Under the pieces are notes generated by a model. The model had not been told where the DNA came from, did no database searches, and was given only the letters and a program-made list of their open reading frames with translations. From Globodera rostochiensis (lineage: Eukaryota; Nematoda; Chromadorea; Rhabditida; Heteroderidae): a stretch of 64,000 bases of DNA. A program made the position numbers and the translations under genes. This document shows positions 51,744 to 62,765 of this stretch, one piece after another. The DNA is taken from contig JAEVLN010000002.1 of assembly GCA_018350325.1 (NCBI GenBank), positions 3,002,295 through 3,066,294 on the forward strand, in the 5' to 3' direction. Positions within the stretch are counted from its first letter, which is position 1. Each line of letters opens with the position of its first letter.

Positions 51744-52197
51744 TTAAAGCGTAAAATTACTTAAACATTTTCTATTAATCACTTTAAAACAACAAAACTC
51801 GAAGCCCCTGCACAGTTTAGGCCTGGCTTTGCTGAAAATTTTGAAATTTTTTTGGGAGAAAAATGTTGCAAAAACTTCTGCTTGGGTAGGGGGAGGGGCT
51901 GGCGGTGCCGCGGCACACTTTCCCTTGGCACAATCGCATTGGTCGCATTTGCACTCGGCGCCGCATTTCTCTTTTAACGCATTTATTTTTGTTTTTCAAT
52001 TTTAATGCATTCTTTTTACATACCGACACAGCAATTACCCTCCGCACAACATTGCTTCTCCTTGCAGCAAACTAAATCAAAACCAAATTAATAATTTAAA
52101 AATCAGTCCTTTCAATTGAGTAAATTCAAAAAAGTTTCACATTTGTTGTTAGCATAATAACCTAATCACACTTTTATTTACCGCATTCGCAGGCCAT
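51744..52197 (-). CDS. Metallothionein 1, up to 96 aa
   Basis: Metal-binding, Cys-rich cytosolic protein. Minus-strand exons: 52197-52182 (MACEC), 52071-52024 (CCKEKQCCAEGNCCV), 51970-about 51744 (EKCGAECKCDQCDCAKGKC). The CxC, CC and KCxC clusters and the start MAC match nematode metallothioneins. After the Cys core the frame runs on through AAAPPAPPPTQAEVFATFFS and a long AT-rich tail before a stop; a further splice or a sequence error in that tail is possible, since the sister gene stops shortly after its core. Small exons of 16 and 48 nt, as in the sister gene at 56927-57185. Confidence 0.72.
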
Positions 52198-53887
52198 TTT
52201 CGTTAGAAGACGAATTCTGTCGGTGGTTGGGCGGGGGGGGGGGGTCACTGTTCGATCCCCGGAGGCGCTGATCGGAAGAGGCACGGATGGACGGACGGAC
52301 AATTACGAGCTGTTAATTGAAACAGACCCTCGGGGGCATAAAGTGAATGAATTCAATTTTATTGAACAGAAACAATTACAAAATTTGCGGCTTTAAATAG
52401 GCGGGCGGTTCAAGTGCAATTTGAATTGAAAAAAGGGCACTTTTCTATTTTTGTGAATTATTTCAAAAGGGCGCCGACGGGCGAACTTTCACTGAAAGCC
52501 TTCGTTTCGTCTTCTTTTCTCTTGCCGAGAAGCATTTAAATATGTGCGAGTGGCGGCGGCGTTGTTTGATCATTCAAATATCCCCACGCGTCACCATAAT
52601 CCATAATCATCCCCCCCCCCGGCGTTTTGTTTGCATTTTCTCAAAACTCTTCAGAACCCTCCCACGCCGAGAGGAATTTCCGAATTTTGCGAAAAATAAA
52701 AGTGTAGGCAAACAAAAATAATAAGCGGCTTTTTTCGTCCGTTCTTTTGCTTGGCATGGAATGAACTCGAAGCAGAATTTAAAAAAAAAACGCTGTAAAT
52801 CGCTTTATTTTGGCTTAAAGTTTTTGTTTTTTTGCTTATTCAGAATCAGAGAATTATTATTATTATTTATGAGCTCATTTCTTTAACTTTAGGTTAAATC
52901 TATGGCCTAATTGTTCAAAGAGTATATTATGTATTTATTTCATCACATTCAATTGGTTCAATCTTTGAGCCCCGAAGGGTGCGCAGAATGAGCAATTTAT
53001 TTTGACGGAAAGTTGCAGCAATTGAAGAGGACATCAGCAGCTGTTTACGCTTCAATTCGCATCATAAAATTGGAAGAATAATAATAATTCGATTAAATCG
53101 TAATTATTTTAAATAAAAAATGGCGGCATTACGTCCAACCGCCCGTCCTGGTTAATTAAACCAAAATGATCGTCGTAATTTAGCCAAATTGATGCCTTCG
53201 GGTCGGGTTCCTCTTTAAAAATTGGAAATCATTCTTAGTGATTCCATGGACTTCCATTCTCTCCGACAGATCCTTTCACTTCCGCCGACTTGGGGGCCCC
53301 CGACTCGGGGCAATTTGCGACAATTCCCCCCCCCCCCGGCGTCCGTCCGTTAAACGTCCCGCGAAAGGCCAACGCACACAAAACCATTAAATGTTCTCAT
53401 CGGCCCGACTGCTGCTGCTGATGTTGTTGTTACTGCTTGCTGACTGACTCTGTTTGTTTGTTGTCCCATCAATCGCCTCGCCCGTTCCTTCCTTCTGTAT
53501 TGATTCGGCGGTTCCACCCCCACCACCGCCACCAATTCATTCATTCCTCTTTATACTCCCCCACGACGCAGTTCACCCCCCCCCACCCACCCCCACCCAC
53601 CCATAATGATTGTGAGGGGTGGGGGATATTGGTTACTCATCCGTCCGTCCACTTAAATGCATCCCCCGCGGGGTCAGAGTCCGATGCGGACACAAAAGTG
53701 GCAGTGATTTGAAGGGAAATGGCCTCGGCTAATGGAGGCAGCCGGCGGCCGATGAGTGAGGAATAATGCCGGAAAACATGCCAATTTTAATGTTATTATA
53801 TTTTACTCGGCACTTTTATTCATTAAGCCTATTCCTATACTATTTTTTTGCGTCTATTTAATTCGACTTTTCCTATATTCTGTTCTA
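52198..53887. other. Intergenic, between divergent metallothionein 1 and innexin
   Basis: AT-rich with several poly-C/poly-G runs (52232, 52610, 53325, 53578). A CCACCCACCCCCACCCACCC stretch at about 53583 and a GCTGCTGCTGATGTTGTTG run at about 53410 are low complexity. No gene supported; regulatory sequence for the innexin would lie here. Confidence 0.5.
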
Positions 53888-56689
53888 ATGATGATCGAAT
53901 CGCTTATTTCCATGGTGCGCTATTTGTCAGCGCGAAAGGACGGTCAGAAAATTGGGAAAAAAATACACAAAAAATAATTTTTGCAATTTTTAAGACGATT
54001 TTGCCGATCGAATGAACTATTTGTACACCCCGAACATTCTTTTGGCATTTTCGGTTCTGATCAGCTTCAAACAATTTGGGGGAAGGTGAAATTTTGCAAA
54101 ATGAATGTTTTTGAATTGTAAAAGCATAGGCCGTTGGAGTGTATGTTCCCCAACAAATTCCCCGGCAGTTGGGAACAGGTCGTTACACAAATATAAATAA
54201 ATTTAAAATTGTCAAAAATAATTAAATGTCAAATTTCAAATACAAATTAATTTATTTGCCAAAAAATAATTAAATTACAATAATATAAATAAATCTAAAA
54301 TTACAACCATCTAAAATTTAAATAATATTAATTTGATTGGCAAAAAAAATAATTAAATTTAAATTTTAATAATATGAATAAATTTAAAATTGCAAAATTA
54401 ACAACAATATAAATTAATTTATAAAATATATTTTTTAAAACAGTACGCAGAGAATTTTTGTTGGTCTGAGGACACATATTATTTGCCCCCGGAGGTCCAT
54501 GTGGCCCAAATTCACGAATCGGAAAGGTTTTCTTTAATTGACGGGGACCTTTTAATAAAATGCCGGTTTCCATCCCAAAAACGGCGCCGCTTCTTTTAAA
54601 GATATTCGTCCGGACGGAAACTTTCGTATTACCAATGGGTGCCATTCTTTTTGTTGTTCCAAGCCGCCTGCTTCCGATTCCCGAGGTCCCATTCTGTTAA
54701 TTAAGAGGCAATAAAATACTAATTCCCGTCAATTAATTATAGTTTAATTTGGAAGGCGATTAATTTGAGCTCCGGTGAATAAAGCCAGCCACATTTTAAT
54801 GTAAAGTTCCCAACACAATTTAGGCCTAAGAGTGCACGACGTCGTCACCAAGGCTTTGGACTCGCAAAATATGGAGGTGGACAAATAATATTCTTTTAAA
54901 CATTGACAAATTACATAATTTAAATAAATATTTAAATGTTTAGGAGACGAGCCGTCGACGGACCCTTCAAATTTTGGCCAATCATTTGGCTCGCGCACTC
55001 AGCTTCCAATCGCAAATTATGCGACGTCATCTGATCGTCCACGAGACTTTGTAAGAAGCCTAAGGCTAAATAAAAAATAATTAAATTTAATTTAAATATT
55101 TTAGTCGTTTATTTAATGTGACCTGCGCATCGTGTTTCATCACTTTGGCTTATTTGGCCATAAAGTTATTATATTTGGGCAACGTTTTTGCGCAGCTTTT
55201 CATTATGAATAAGTTGGCCAATTAATTAATTAATTGATTTCCTAATCGATTCTTCGGGAATTGATTTTCTCTGAAGATTTCTCGAAACTGACCGATACAA
55301 TTGGTACGGACTGAGCGTTTTTGTTGACATTATGGCCGGCATTCCGTGGCAAACTTCCGGCTATTTTCCGCGCGTTTCGTTATGCGACTTTACTGTAAAA
55401 TTTCAAAAACTTATTTTAATACTCTAAAATTAATTGTGATTAGTTTTAGGTTCGTCAAGTTGCAAACATTCAAAAATATTCTGTCCAATGCGTTCTCGTA
55501 ATTAACATTTTCAACGAGTTTTAAATATTTTATGTTTTTAAAAACAAATTAAAACAAATTCAGGAAAATTTTCATCCTTTTATGGTTTTGGTACGGCATT
55601 TTGCTTCTCGTCACTTCCGTCTCCTTAGTCTACTGGTCATATTTAAAGACGAAAACTTTTCAAAAATAATAAAAATAATATTTGAAAGGCTTACGATGCT
55701 AATTTTCCCACAATTTGGACGTTGGTACGTGGCCCAAGCTTTGGAACTTCGTCACATTTACCCAAAAGTGCTGCCGCCTCCAAAACATATCGGCAAAAGT
55801 GAAATTTGTATTTATTTTAAATATTACAAATATAAAAATAATTATTTTTAGATGAAAAAAAGAATATTCGACGTTTTGTAGACGAGTTTCTCAAAAGTGA
55901 TGGAGTTTTTGCTCTTCGGATGGTTTCTCCTCATTATTATTTTATTATTTTGAAATTTTATGCTTGGAAATTTACTTTAGCTTGGCCTTCACACCGGAAT
56001 TCTGTTCACTTCTGAGCTCGTTTCCGAGCTGTACGGGTAAAAACCTTTGAAAATAAATAATAATTTCCAATTTTTAAATTAATTTTCTTCTAATTGTTAA
56101 AGGCTTCACGAAGAGATGCTTCAATGTGACTCGAGCACATTCAGCGAGGACACCACGCTGAAAGTGGAGGACGCCGGAGGCGCCGGCGGCGGCGGCGTGC
56201 CGTCTCCGTTTGGCCAACTCGGCAAAAAGGCAAAGGAAGCATCGACGAAGCAGCAACAACAGCAGCAGCATCAAAACAATAATAAACAAACGAACGGCAA
56301 ACGACAAGACAAATTGGTGGCAAAAAATATATCGATTGATTATTAGAGCCCGGTCGAGACGAGAATCTCGTCTCGAGATCTCGAAAAATCTCGACCTCGA
56401 GATCTCGCTCGACTAAAAATGAGTTTCACGAGATTTTTTGAGACCGAGATTTTTTCGAGAATCCCGACTCGAGATCTCGCTCGAAGCTCAAGTCCGGGCT
56501 CTATTGATTATTGATGCCTTAAAATTTACAAAAAAATGTAACTGAATGTTGGCACAGAAGGCCTCGACAGCCGATGACATGATCACTGCGCTGATTCCCG
56601 TAGTAAATGATGCTGGCAACCGAAGTGAATCCTCCTCTTCCTCCTCCTCCTCGTCTGATCAGCAACAAAGCAACAACCAAAGCCAGTAG
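53888..56689 (+). CDS. Innexin gap-junction protein, 466 aa, with alternative 3' exon
   Basis: Four-pass gap-junction channel. Exons: 53888-53942, 53995-54085, 54130-54178, 54444-54526, 54602-54685, 54743-54774, 54824-54876, 54944-55050, 55105-55212, 55277-55394, 55450-55517, 55564-55635, 55689-55798, 55852-55922, 55981-56036, 56103-56346. Landmarks: DDDFADRMNYLYT, ISFKQFGGRPLECMFP, YAENFCWSEDTYYLPPE, YYQWVPFFLLFQA (the YYQW signature), ITLAYLAIKLLYLGNVFAQL, YFPRVSLCDFTVRQV, SVQCVLVINIFNEKIFILLW FWY, DGVFALRM. Extracellular cysteines are present. The C-terminus is Gly- then Gln-rich. The stop at 56344-56346 is the first three bases of a MITE. A second end is possible: donor 56317, exon 56561-56689 (ASTADDMITALIPVV, poly-Ser, Gln-rich tail), in phase. 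Confidence 0.92.
56344..56503. mobile_element. hAT-like MITE inserted at the innexin stop codon
   Basis: Starts TAGAGCCCGGTCGAGACG, ends AGTCCGGGCTCTA, with a perfect 8-bp duplication TTGATTAT (56336-56343, 56504-56511). Interior GAGATCTCG palindromes. Removing the element and one duplication would give TAT TGA, so the insertion swapped one stop codon (TGA) for another (TAG). Confidence 0.85.
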
Positions 56690-56926
56690 TGACGACCGAC
56701 TTTCCGACAAAATATTTTTAAATCAAAATATTACCAAATTGCCTACTTATTCCGTTCACTTATTTACCCATTCGTGTTTTACTCGCTTTAAATATTGCAA
56801 ATCTCACAATTTTGCCAATAAATTTATTTATTTGGTTTTATTTACGACAAAAAGCATTATTTGCTGGCACTTTTAAAGGATCGGGTTCTCCAGCGTTTTG
56901 GTTTGCTTTTCCCCCTTTTTTTCTCT

Positions 56927-57185
56927 CTAAGCGCAGCATCCCTTCGTTTGTTGCTGGCATTGGCCCTTTTGCTTTTGGCACTCGCAATTGGGACATTGGC
57001 ATGCCGAGCACGAATCTGAACGATTTGATTAGTTTTAAGCATTCATTTTAATCGAATTTGTATTTGGACCACCTCCACAGCAGTTACTGGTGCAGCATTG
57101 GTTGTTTTTGCAGCAAGCTTAATTCAAAGCACTCAAATATTTGTTTTAATTCCTCAAAAAAAAACTCACAGCATTGGCAGGTCAT
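56927..57185 (-). CDS. Metallothionein 2, 49 aa
   Basis: Minus-strand exons: 57185-57170 (MTCQC), 57117-57073 (CCKNNQCCTSNCCG), 57015-56927 (CSACQCPNCECQKQKGQCQQ, ending KGCCA). 17 cysteines in 49 residues with CxC and CC pairs, as in nematode metallothioneins. Exon sizes and phases match the sister gene at 51744-52197, so the two are paralogues that now flank the innexin. Convergent with the innexin. Confidence 0.82.
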
Positions 57186-59925
57186 TTTGCGGTGAATAAA
57201 ATATAAAGAAATTCGGGTGTTTCTCAATTAAACTACCTAAATCAAAAGTATAAAGTGTCGAGACCTTAGAGATCGAGATTTCTGCTGGATATCATTTGAT
57301 TGGTATTTTAAAGTTAGCAATACTCTCGGGATTCATTTGTCGAGACTCAAGAGCAGAATTGGACCAACAATGCTTAGTTATGGGCTAACAAATGAATGAA
57401 TGATTGTGGGGCAGAGACTCCCCCCCCCCCTTTTATTGGCCAACAAAGGCTAATGACATCATTTTAAATGTGACATTTGGTGCGCCGCCGACAGCAAACA
57501 ATAAGTGACTGTCACCACTTTTGTGTGGGTTATCTTTACAAAAATATTTGGCTTTATCAGCAAAAAACAGAAAAGATAAACATTCAATGTAATGACGCGA
57601 TTTTGATCGAAACCAAGAGAGGTTACGAAATGGCCATAAAACATCCGGCATTAAACATCAGAACACGAAAAGATTGGAAACAATTGAATTATGATTGATT
57701 TGTTGTTGAATTATTAATTTTCTAAACCAGGTTCAATAAACGTAAAGCTATTTAAATCTTGTGGGTTTCTGGGAAATAGACTTCAAATTTTTAATCAGTG
57801 AGCTTCTAGGTTTCCGTCCAAATGGTCTCGGACCGACCGACATATACCTATTCATTTTATAGCTCACAAATCAGAAATGTCAACAAATTTAAAGTGATCA
57901 GTTTAATAAAAGAAATTTAATTGTCATGCTAATCACAGAACATATGGGTTTTGGCGCATGGAACATATCCATTAAGCTTTCATTATTCCAATGTAAGACC
58001 CCATATTGAGACCAAAGAATGATCAGTTAAATAAAAGAATTTATCAATGTTGGGTCCGGTTGTTTTGGATCCGATCGTTTTGGCTCGATCAGTCATAACT
58101 TAGCTATTAGTAAATCCAATCAAAGAAAATTGATCTCATACAAAAGCTCTCCATTTTTTAAACCTTTAATCAAGCGGAAGCTAACCGATTCGTCTTTTCT
58201 CAAAAAAGTTATAGCTTAAAGAGCGAAAATTGCCATTTCTCGTGCCAGTTTGGCGCGGTGAGTCATAACTTTTTTGTTTCGGTCAAATCGAGTAGTTATT
58301 TTCAATTATAGCATCTACAGACATAGGGCTTTTGAATGATACTAAGATTATTTGATTTGGTCCGATAATCAAAAAGTTATAACGTTTCAAACTGATCGGC
58401 GCCAAACTGACCCCATAGTGCCTGACCATATGCTATCTGCCCAATTGTTTGTTCTTTGAATTATGGGTAAAAATTACTATTTTGGCGTTTTGTCTATTTT
58501 AATCTGCTGCTGGAGTGGGTAGGGGTCAACTCCGTCTGGAACGTTTAGCAGCTCATAACTTTTCTCAAGACTGACCAATCTTCATAATTTTCATATCATT
58601 CGAAAGGCCGTAATCAGAAGCTATTTGTAAGCCATTTATGGCTGGAGTTGACCCGTAGTGCCCTACCATTATCTGATGTTAACCTTTTTATTTATTTTCT
58701 TGCCAAATTTTAAGGTTTGTCTCAAAATTCTCAATCAAAGCGGCATATATTCGAGATCCGGATTTTTTTCAGCTCAAGAGACTCAGACCGGGCTCCTGTA
58801 GTTCTGAAAATCCGGGAGCCCTGGTTTTCTAACACCCGGGCCCGGCATAAGAACCAGGTTTTTCTAAAAAAAATTTGGCTCAGAAAAAATGGCAAATTTC
58901 AGTTACCTTTTTGTTTGTTCTTTATCAAAAGGGCAAAAACGAATTTTGCATACTTTAGGGGGTTCGGAGCATTTTAGCAAAAATCGTAAAAAAGTTTCAA
59001 GAAATGTAAAAATTCATTTATAAGCGAATGTAACGTTTGTGCGAATTTTAGTGCTGTTTTGCGGCGATTTTTCTTAGAATTTTTTTGAAATAAGGGCCGG
59101 TTCGCGAGAAATTTTTTTGAATTTGTCTGTTCTTGTTAAGGAATTTGCAACCAGCAAACATGCTGGCCCGGCAAAATCCCGGTAGTCCTGTTTTTCCAAA
59201 AATACCAGAAGCAGGACTATTCGGGCATGGAAAATCCTGGTCAGTGTCCGGTCCTGTCCGATTTTGAATACCCCATAATGACGCCCTTTTTTCAACTTTC
59301 CAAAAAACCCTAATCGAAAAAGCGTAATCTAATTTTTAGACGTAGAAAAAGAAAAAATTAAGTGTTAAGCAAATAGTGCACTAAAAGTGACTTTTTTATT
59401 TTGGTGCATATTTGGCCATTTTTGAAGCATCAAATCCTGTAATAGTAGAGCTGTCCCCGATTTTTTGAAAAAATAAAATGAAGCCAATTCTGACCTCCAT
59501 TTCGACAAATTCTGAACCCCGAGCCCGAACAATTACGAAAACTCAAATTTTCAAAAATTAATTTTGCCCGCAAAATCATTCAAAAAGCAAAAAATTACAA
59601 CGAAAAGGCAAATAATGAAGCCTGAAAAATTTTTCGGTTTCGTGTCCGGCGTTCGAAATTGTCCAAAATGGGGGGGGGGGGGGGTAGAATCGCCTTTTAC
59701 GCCCCCCTGAATACCCCTAGAAACACCTTTTTTTCAACTTTGAATAATTTTTTTTAATTTTTCAAAAAATCTATTACTGTTACCATAAATCCCAGTTATT
59801 TTTTCAAAAAATGTTTTACCATAAATCCCACATAACACTTTTAGAAAGAGTCTATTTTTGTTTTATTACCACTTGGCTCCAAACAACAACAGAAGGCACC
59901 TCCAACTGCGCGGACGTCGGTCGCA
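57186..59925. other. Long non-coding stretch with degraded repeats
   Basis: About 2.7 kb without a supportable gene. GTCGAGACCTTAGAGATCGA at about 57255 and CGAGACTCAAGAGC at about 57335 look like a decayed palindromic MITE. 58080-58660 repeats the theme GTCATAACTT / AAAAGTTAT with CCATAGTGCC and CCGTAGTGCC, suggesting diverged copies of one unit. 58770-59250 is rich in CCGGG/CCCGG words. A poly-G run lies at 59670. Confidence 0.5.
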
Positions 59926-61619
59926 ATGTCAGCAGCAGCAAAAAAATTCGCCAGAGATAGTCAGAACTGGAACCAGTTCCCTCGAGGTGTGAGAGGGTAC
60001 AAACCATCAGATTCCTCCGTCAGTCTATAAAAGTGCATTTTATTTGGATGCGTTCTAAAAACATTTAAACAGGTCCAATGTGTTCAAATAAATAATAAGA
60101 TTTCAAAACCTCATACGCAATCACCGATTAAGTCGTGGAGGAAGTGATTGACGAGGCAGTGTCGCGCATGAATTCGAGGAAAGTGGAGGAAAAGGCGAAG
60201 CAAGCCAACATGAAGCTTGCGATTCTGGACATGATCCGGGTTGGAACAATGAACAAAAAGGCGGCTGAGCAGTACGGATTGTGCGCGGCTACTTTGGGCA
60301 AATATTGCCGCGCTGCGAAGGTAGGAAATTTGTGGACGGAATTTGCCGGAGGGGGGGGGGCTTGTTCAGTGCTGTAGAATTTAAGTGCTACTCTTTTTCG
60401 ACTTTTTCAAAAAATATAAAATGTGTGTATTGCTATTTTAATTTCACTACGGGCAAAACCCCCCGATTTTTTAAAGCTTATTTGTTAGTCGGTGAATTTA
60501 TGAGTTTAATGATTTTTAAGAAAAGTGCTAACATTACAAAAGTGATGTGATTGTTTTTGGGCGTTTCAAAAAAGTTCCAATTTCTTGTAAATCTAGCTTT
60601 TAGGCCAAACTGGGCGAATGTTTTGAATCCGATGCTGACGTTGAAACGCTTCTCAAAGAGTGTGACGGTGAAACTCTAACTCTCGCGAAACTGCTTTCAA
60701 TGCTTGGACAGGTAATTGATTATCCCGAAGTATCTTTGGATTCTGAAGTTGCTAAGTGATATTACGTCAAATTGGATAGAGTCCAATAATTTTGACTTCT
60801 CTCCTCAGCGAAGAGTTTCTGCCCTTTCCGTGGCCAACAAGTCCCTGCGTTCGCCTCCCAATTCGGCGAGCAGTAGTCGGAAGCGCAAAAGTTCGGCCAT
60901 CGCATCATCACAATCGGACGTGACCACCGTCGCCGTCTACGCCAGGGAAACCACAAAAACATCCGTCAAACAACCGCCGCCGCCGCCTCCAAGCGATGAC
61001 GGCGTCGACCCCACTTTGAACGCTGGCTCTTCTTCATTCTCGTCTTTTTCTGTCGATCAATTGAATTGGTCTGCCAAAGAAAATGGTCAGTTTTTAGAAC
61101 TTTTAAATATTCTTTTTTTCCCATTTTGAATATTATTTACGTGACATTTCTTTAGCGCTTCCGTTGCAGCCGCTCAACGTGGAGCCGTTGCCCCGCTTGA
61201 TGACCGACCAACAACACAGCCAGATGCTGCTGACCCGTCGCATGGACCCGATTCGTTTCGAGGGGACCAAAGGCGAACTTCACTCACTGTTCACGGAGGT
61301 TTTTAAACAAAAAAAAAGAAATAGGATTTAACTACGCGTTGGTTGCGCTTTTGACGATTTTTTTTGATTCCAGGAACTGCAGCTTTACTATCAGGGAAAT
61401 GTCTCACAACTGGCCAGTTTGATGGTCAATTATGTGCACTACGAATACGCCCTGAGGTTGCAAGAGAATATGTTTGGGATTCCGCAGCAGTTGGTGTGGG
61501 CTGCTTACAACCTGTTGGCCCGTCGCGTTCAGCTGAAGAATGTGCGCTTTACTGACGTGGACCAGGAACTGGCCGAGATGGAAATGAACGTCGGAAGCAC
61601 CTTCCAGCTTCCGTATTGA
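59926..61619 (+). CDS. Protein with a helix-turn-helix-like segment, 340 aa (function unknown)
   Basis: Exons: 59926-59986, 60133-60320, 60604-60711, 60809-61085, 61156-61298, 61374-61619; all GT-AG and in phase. N-terminal charged helix (MNSRKVEEKAKQANMK), then ILDMIRVGTMNKKAAEQYGL CAATLGKYCRAAK, which looks like a psq/CENP-B-type HTH. Then an acidic segment, a Ser/Lys-rich linker (SSSRKRKSS), a poly-Pro run and a folded-looking C-terminus (NVSQLASLMVNYVHYEYALR, QQLVWAAYNLLARRVQLKN). Likely a nuclear DNA-binding protein, possibly transposase-derived. No orthologue recognised. Confidence 0.68.
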
Positions 61620-62205
61620 CCGGCCATGATGTTGTAAGAATACGGTTTCTATTGGACGATATTCGAATGGTTTTTATTTCAGGAATGTGGCCATAAATTC
61701 CCAGGGGTGGGAGTCGGCCGGAGACAAAAAAAAACATGAAAAATTCAGCTTTTGATTTTCTCTTTTTGGTTGTAGAAAAATTTTCGATTTCGGTCCCCAC
61801 CCTTGGCATCTCCCTTCACACATTGATTTTGTTTTGTTGTGACTGCTTTATGGATTGCAGAAAATATCACATCATCTAGCGGATTTAGTGATTTATATCA
61901 TTTTGTAACTGGAAGGGAAACTCTATCTGATTCTAACCCCAAGTAGGGAATCTTGGCCGGTTTCAAAATACGAAGGTGATGAGCACGAATCGACCGCATC
62001 CTACCCGATTGCGATCCCGCTCTCAACCAATGCCAAAAAGCTTATCTTTTATGTGTACAAAAATGTTATGGTATGGTCTTGGTAACAAAATTATAATTTC
62101 AAAGAACAAAAATGGGTACAAACAAGGCACATGACAGTGTATTCCCAGTAGATATAGTACCGGTTTCAAATTTAAAACGTGAAAGGGGGCTGGGAAGACA
62201 CTGAT
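61620..62205. other. Intergenic between convergent genes
   Basis: 3' flanks only; AT-rich, no gene or clear repeat seen. Confidence 0.5.
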
Positions 62206-62754
62206 TCATCTGAGGGTTTCGGTGGTGAAGAAGACGGTCGGGTAATCGAAGAAGCTTGCCCGTTTCCCCAACGCTAACACAGTGCACATTGACTCACCAG
62301 GGTGCAGACGAGTCATCTGGTTATCACACGTCTAAAACCAGTCAATTTTTTCAGAAAAAAAAACGATTGGAAGGCCGTCAAATCCTCTGACCTGAACAAA
62401 AAAGCTGATGTCCACGCCGGCCACATTTTTGTGTGTGTTCATAAATTTGTCACGGAGTTCCCTCACTGAAGAAAAAAAAGTCTTCCCCCAAACAGCACCC
62501 ATCATCCCACGAAATGTGTTACCTGTCGCCCGATGCATCAGCTTCATTCGACAACGGTTCATGGCAGAACGGAGTTGGCCCAAAGGTTCCAGCTCAATCG
62601 TGATCAGTCCCAGCTGACCGGTGTTTGCCACATATTCCCTCAATGCCGTTTCCATCGGAACCATACGCCTACATTTTTTACAATTATTCAGCTCTTACTC
62701 GAATTCCAGTATTGTAGTAAAATGAAGCTCTCTCCCCCAATGACAGGAACTCAT
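62206..62754 (-). CDS. Unidentified protein, 133 aa, or 3' end of the next gene
   Basis: Minus-strand exons: 62754-62699, 62668-62523, 62465-62392, 62331-62206, in phase. Sequence pieces: HFTTILEFERMVPMETALRE, TGQLGLITIELEPLGQ, VRELRDKFMNTHKNVAGVDI, RLHPGESMCTVLALGKRASF. It has the look of a compact alpha/beta domain. The first intron is only 30 nt. The ATG lies 11 bp after the stop of the gene at 62766, and one extra T in the run of eight T at about 62776 would join the two frames, so this may be the C-terminus of that gene. Family not recognised. Confidence 0.5.
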
Positions 62755-62765
62755 GGAATTGTTTT

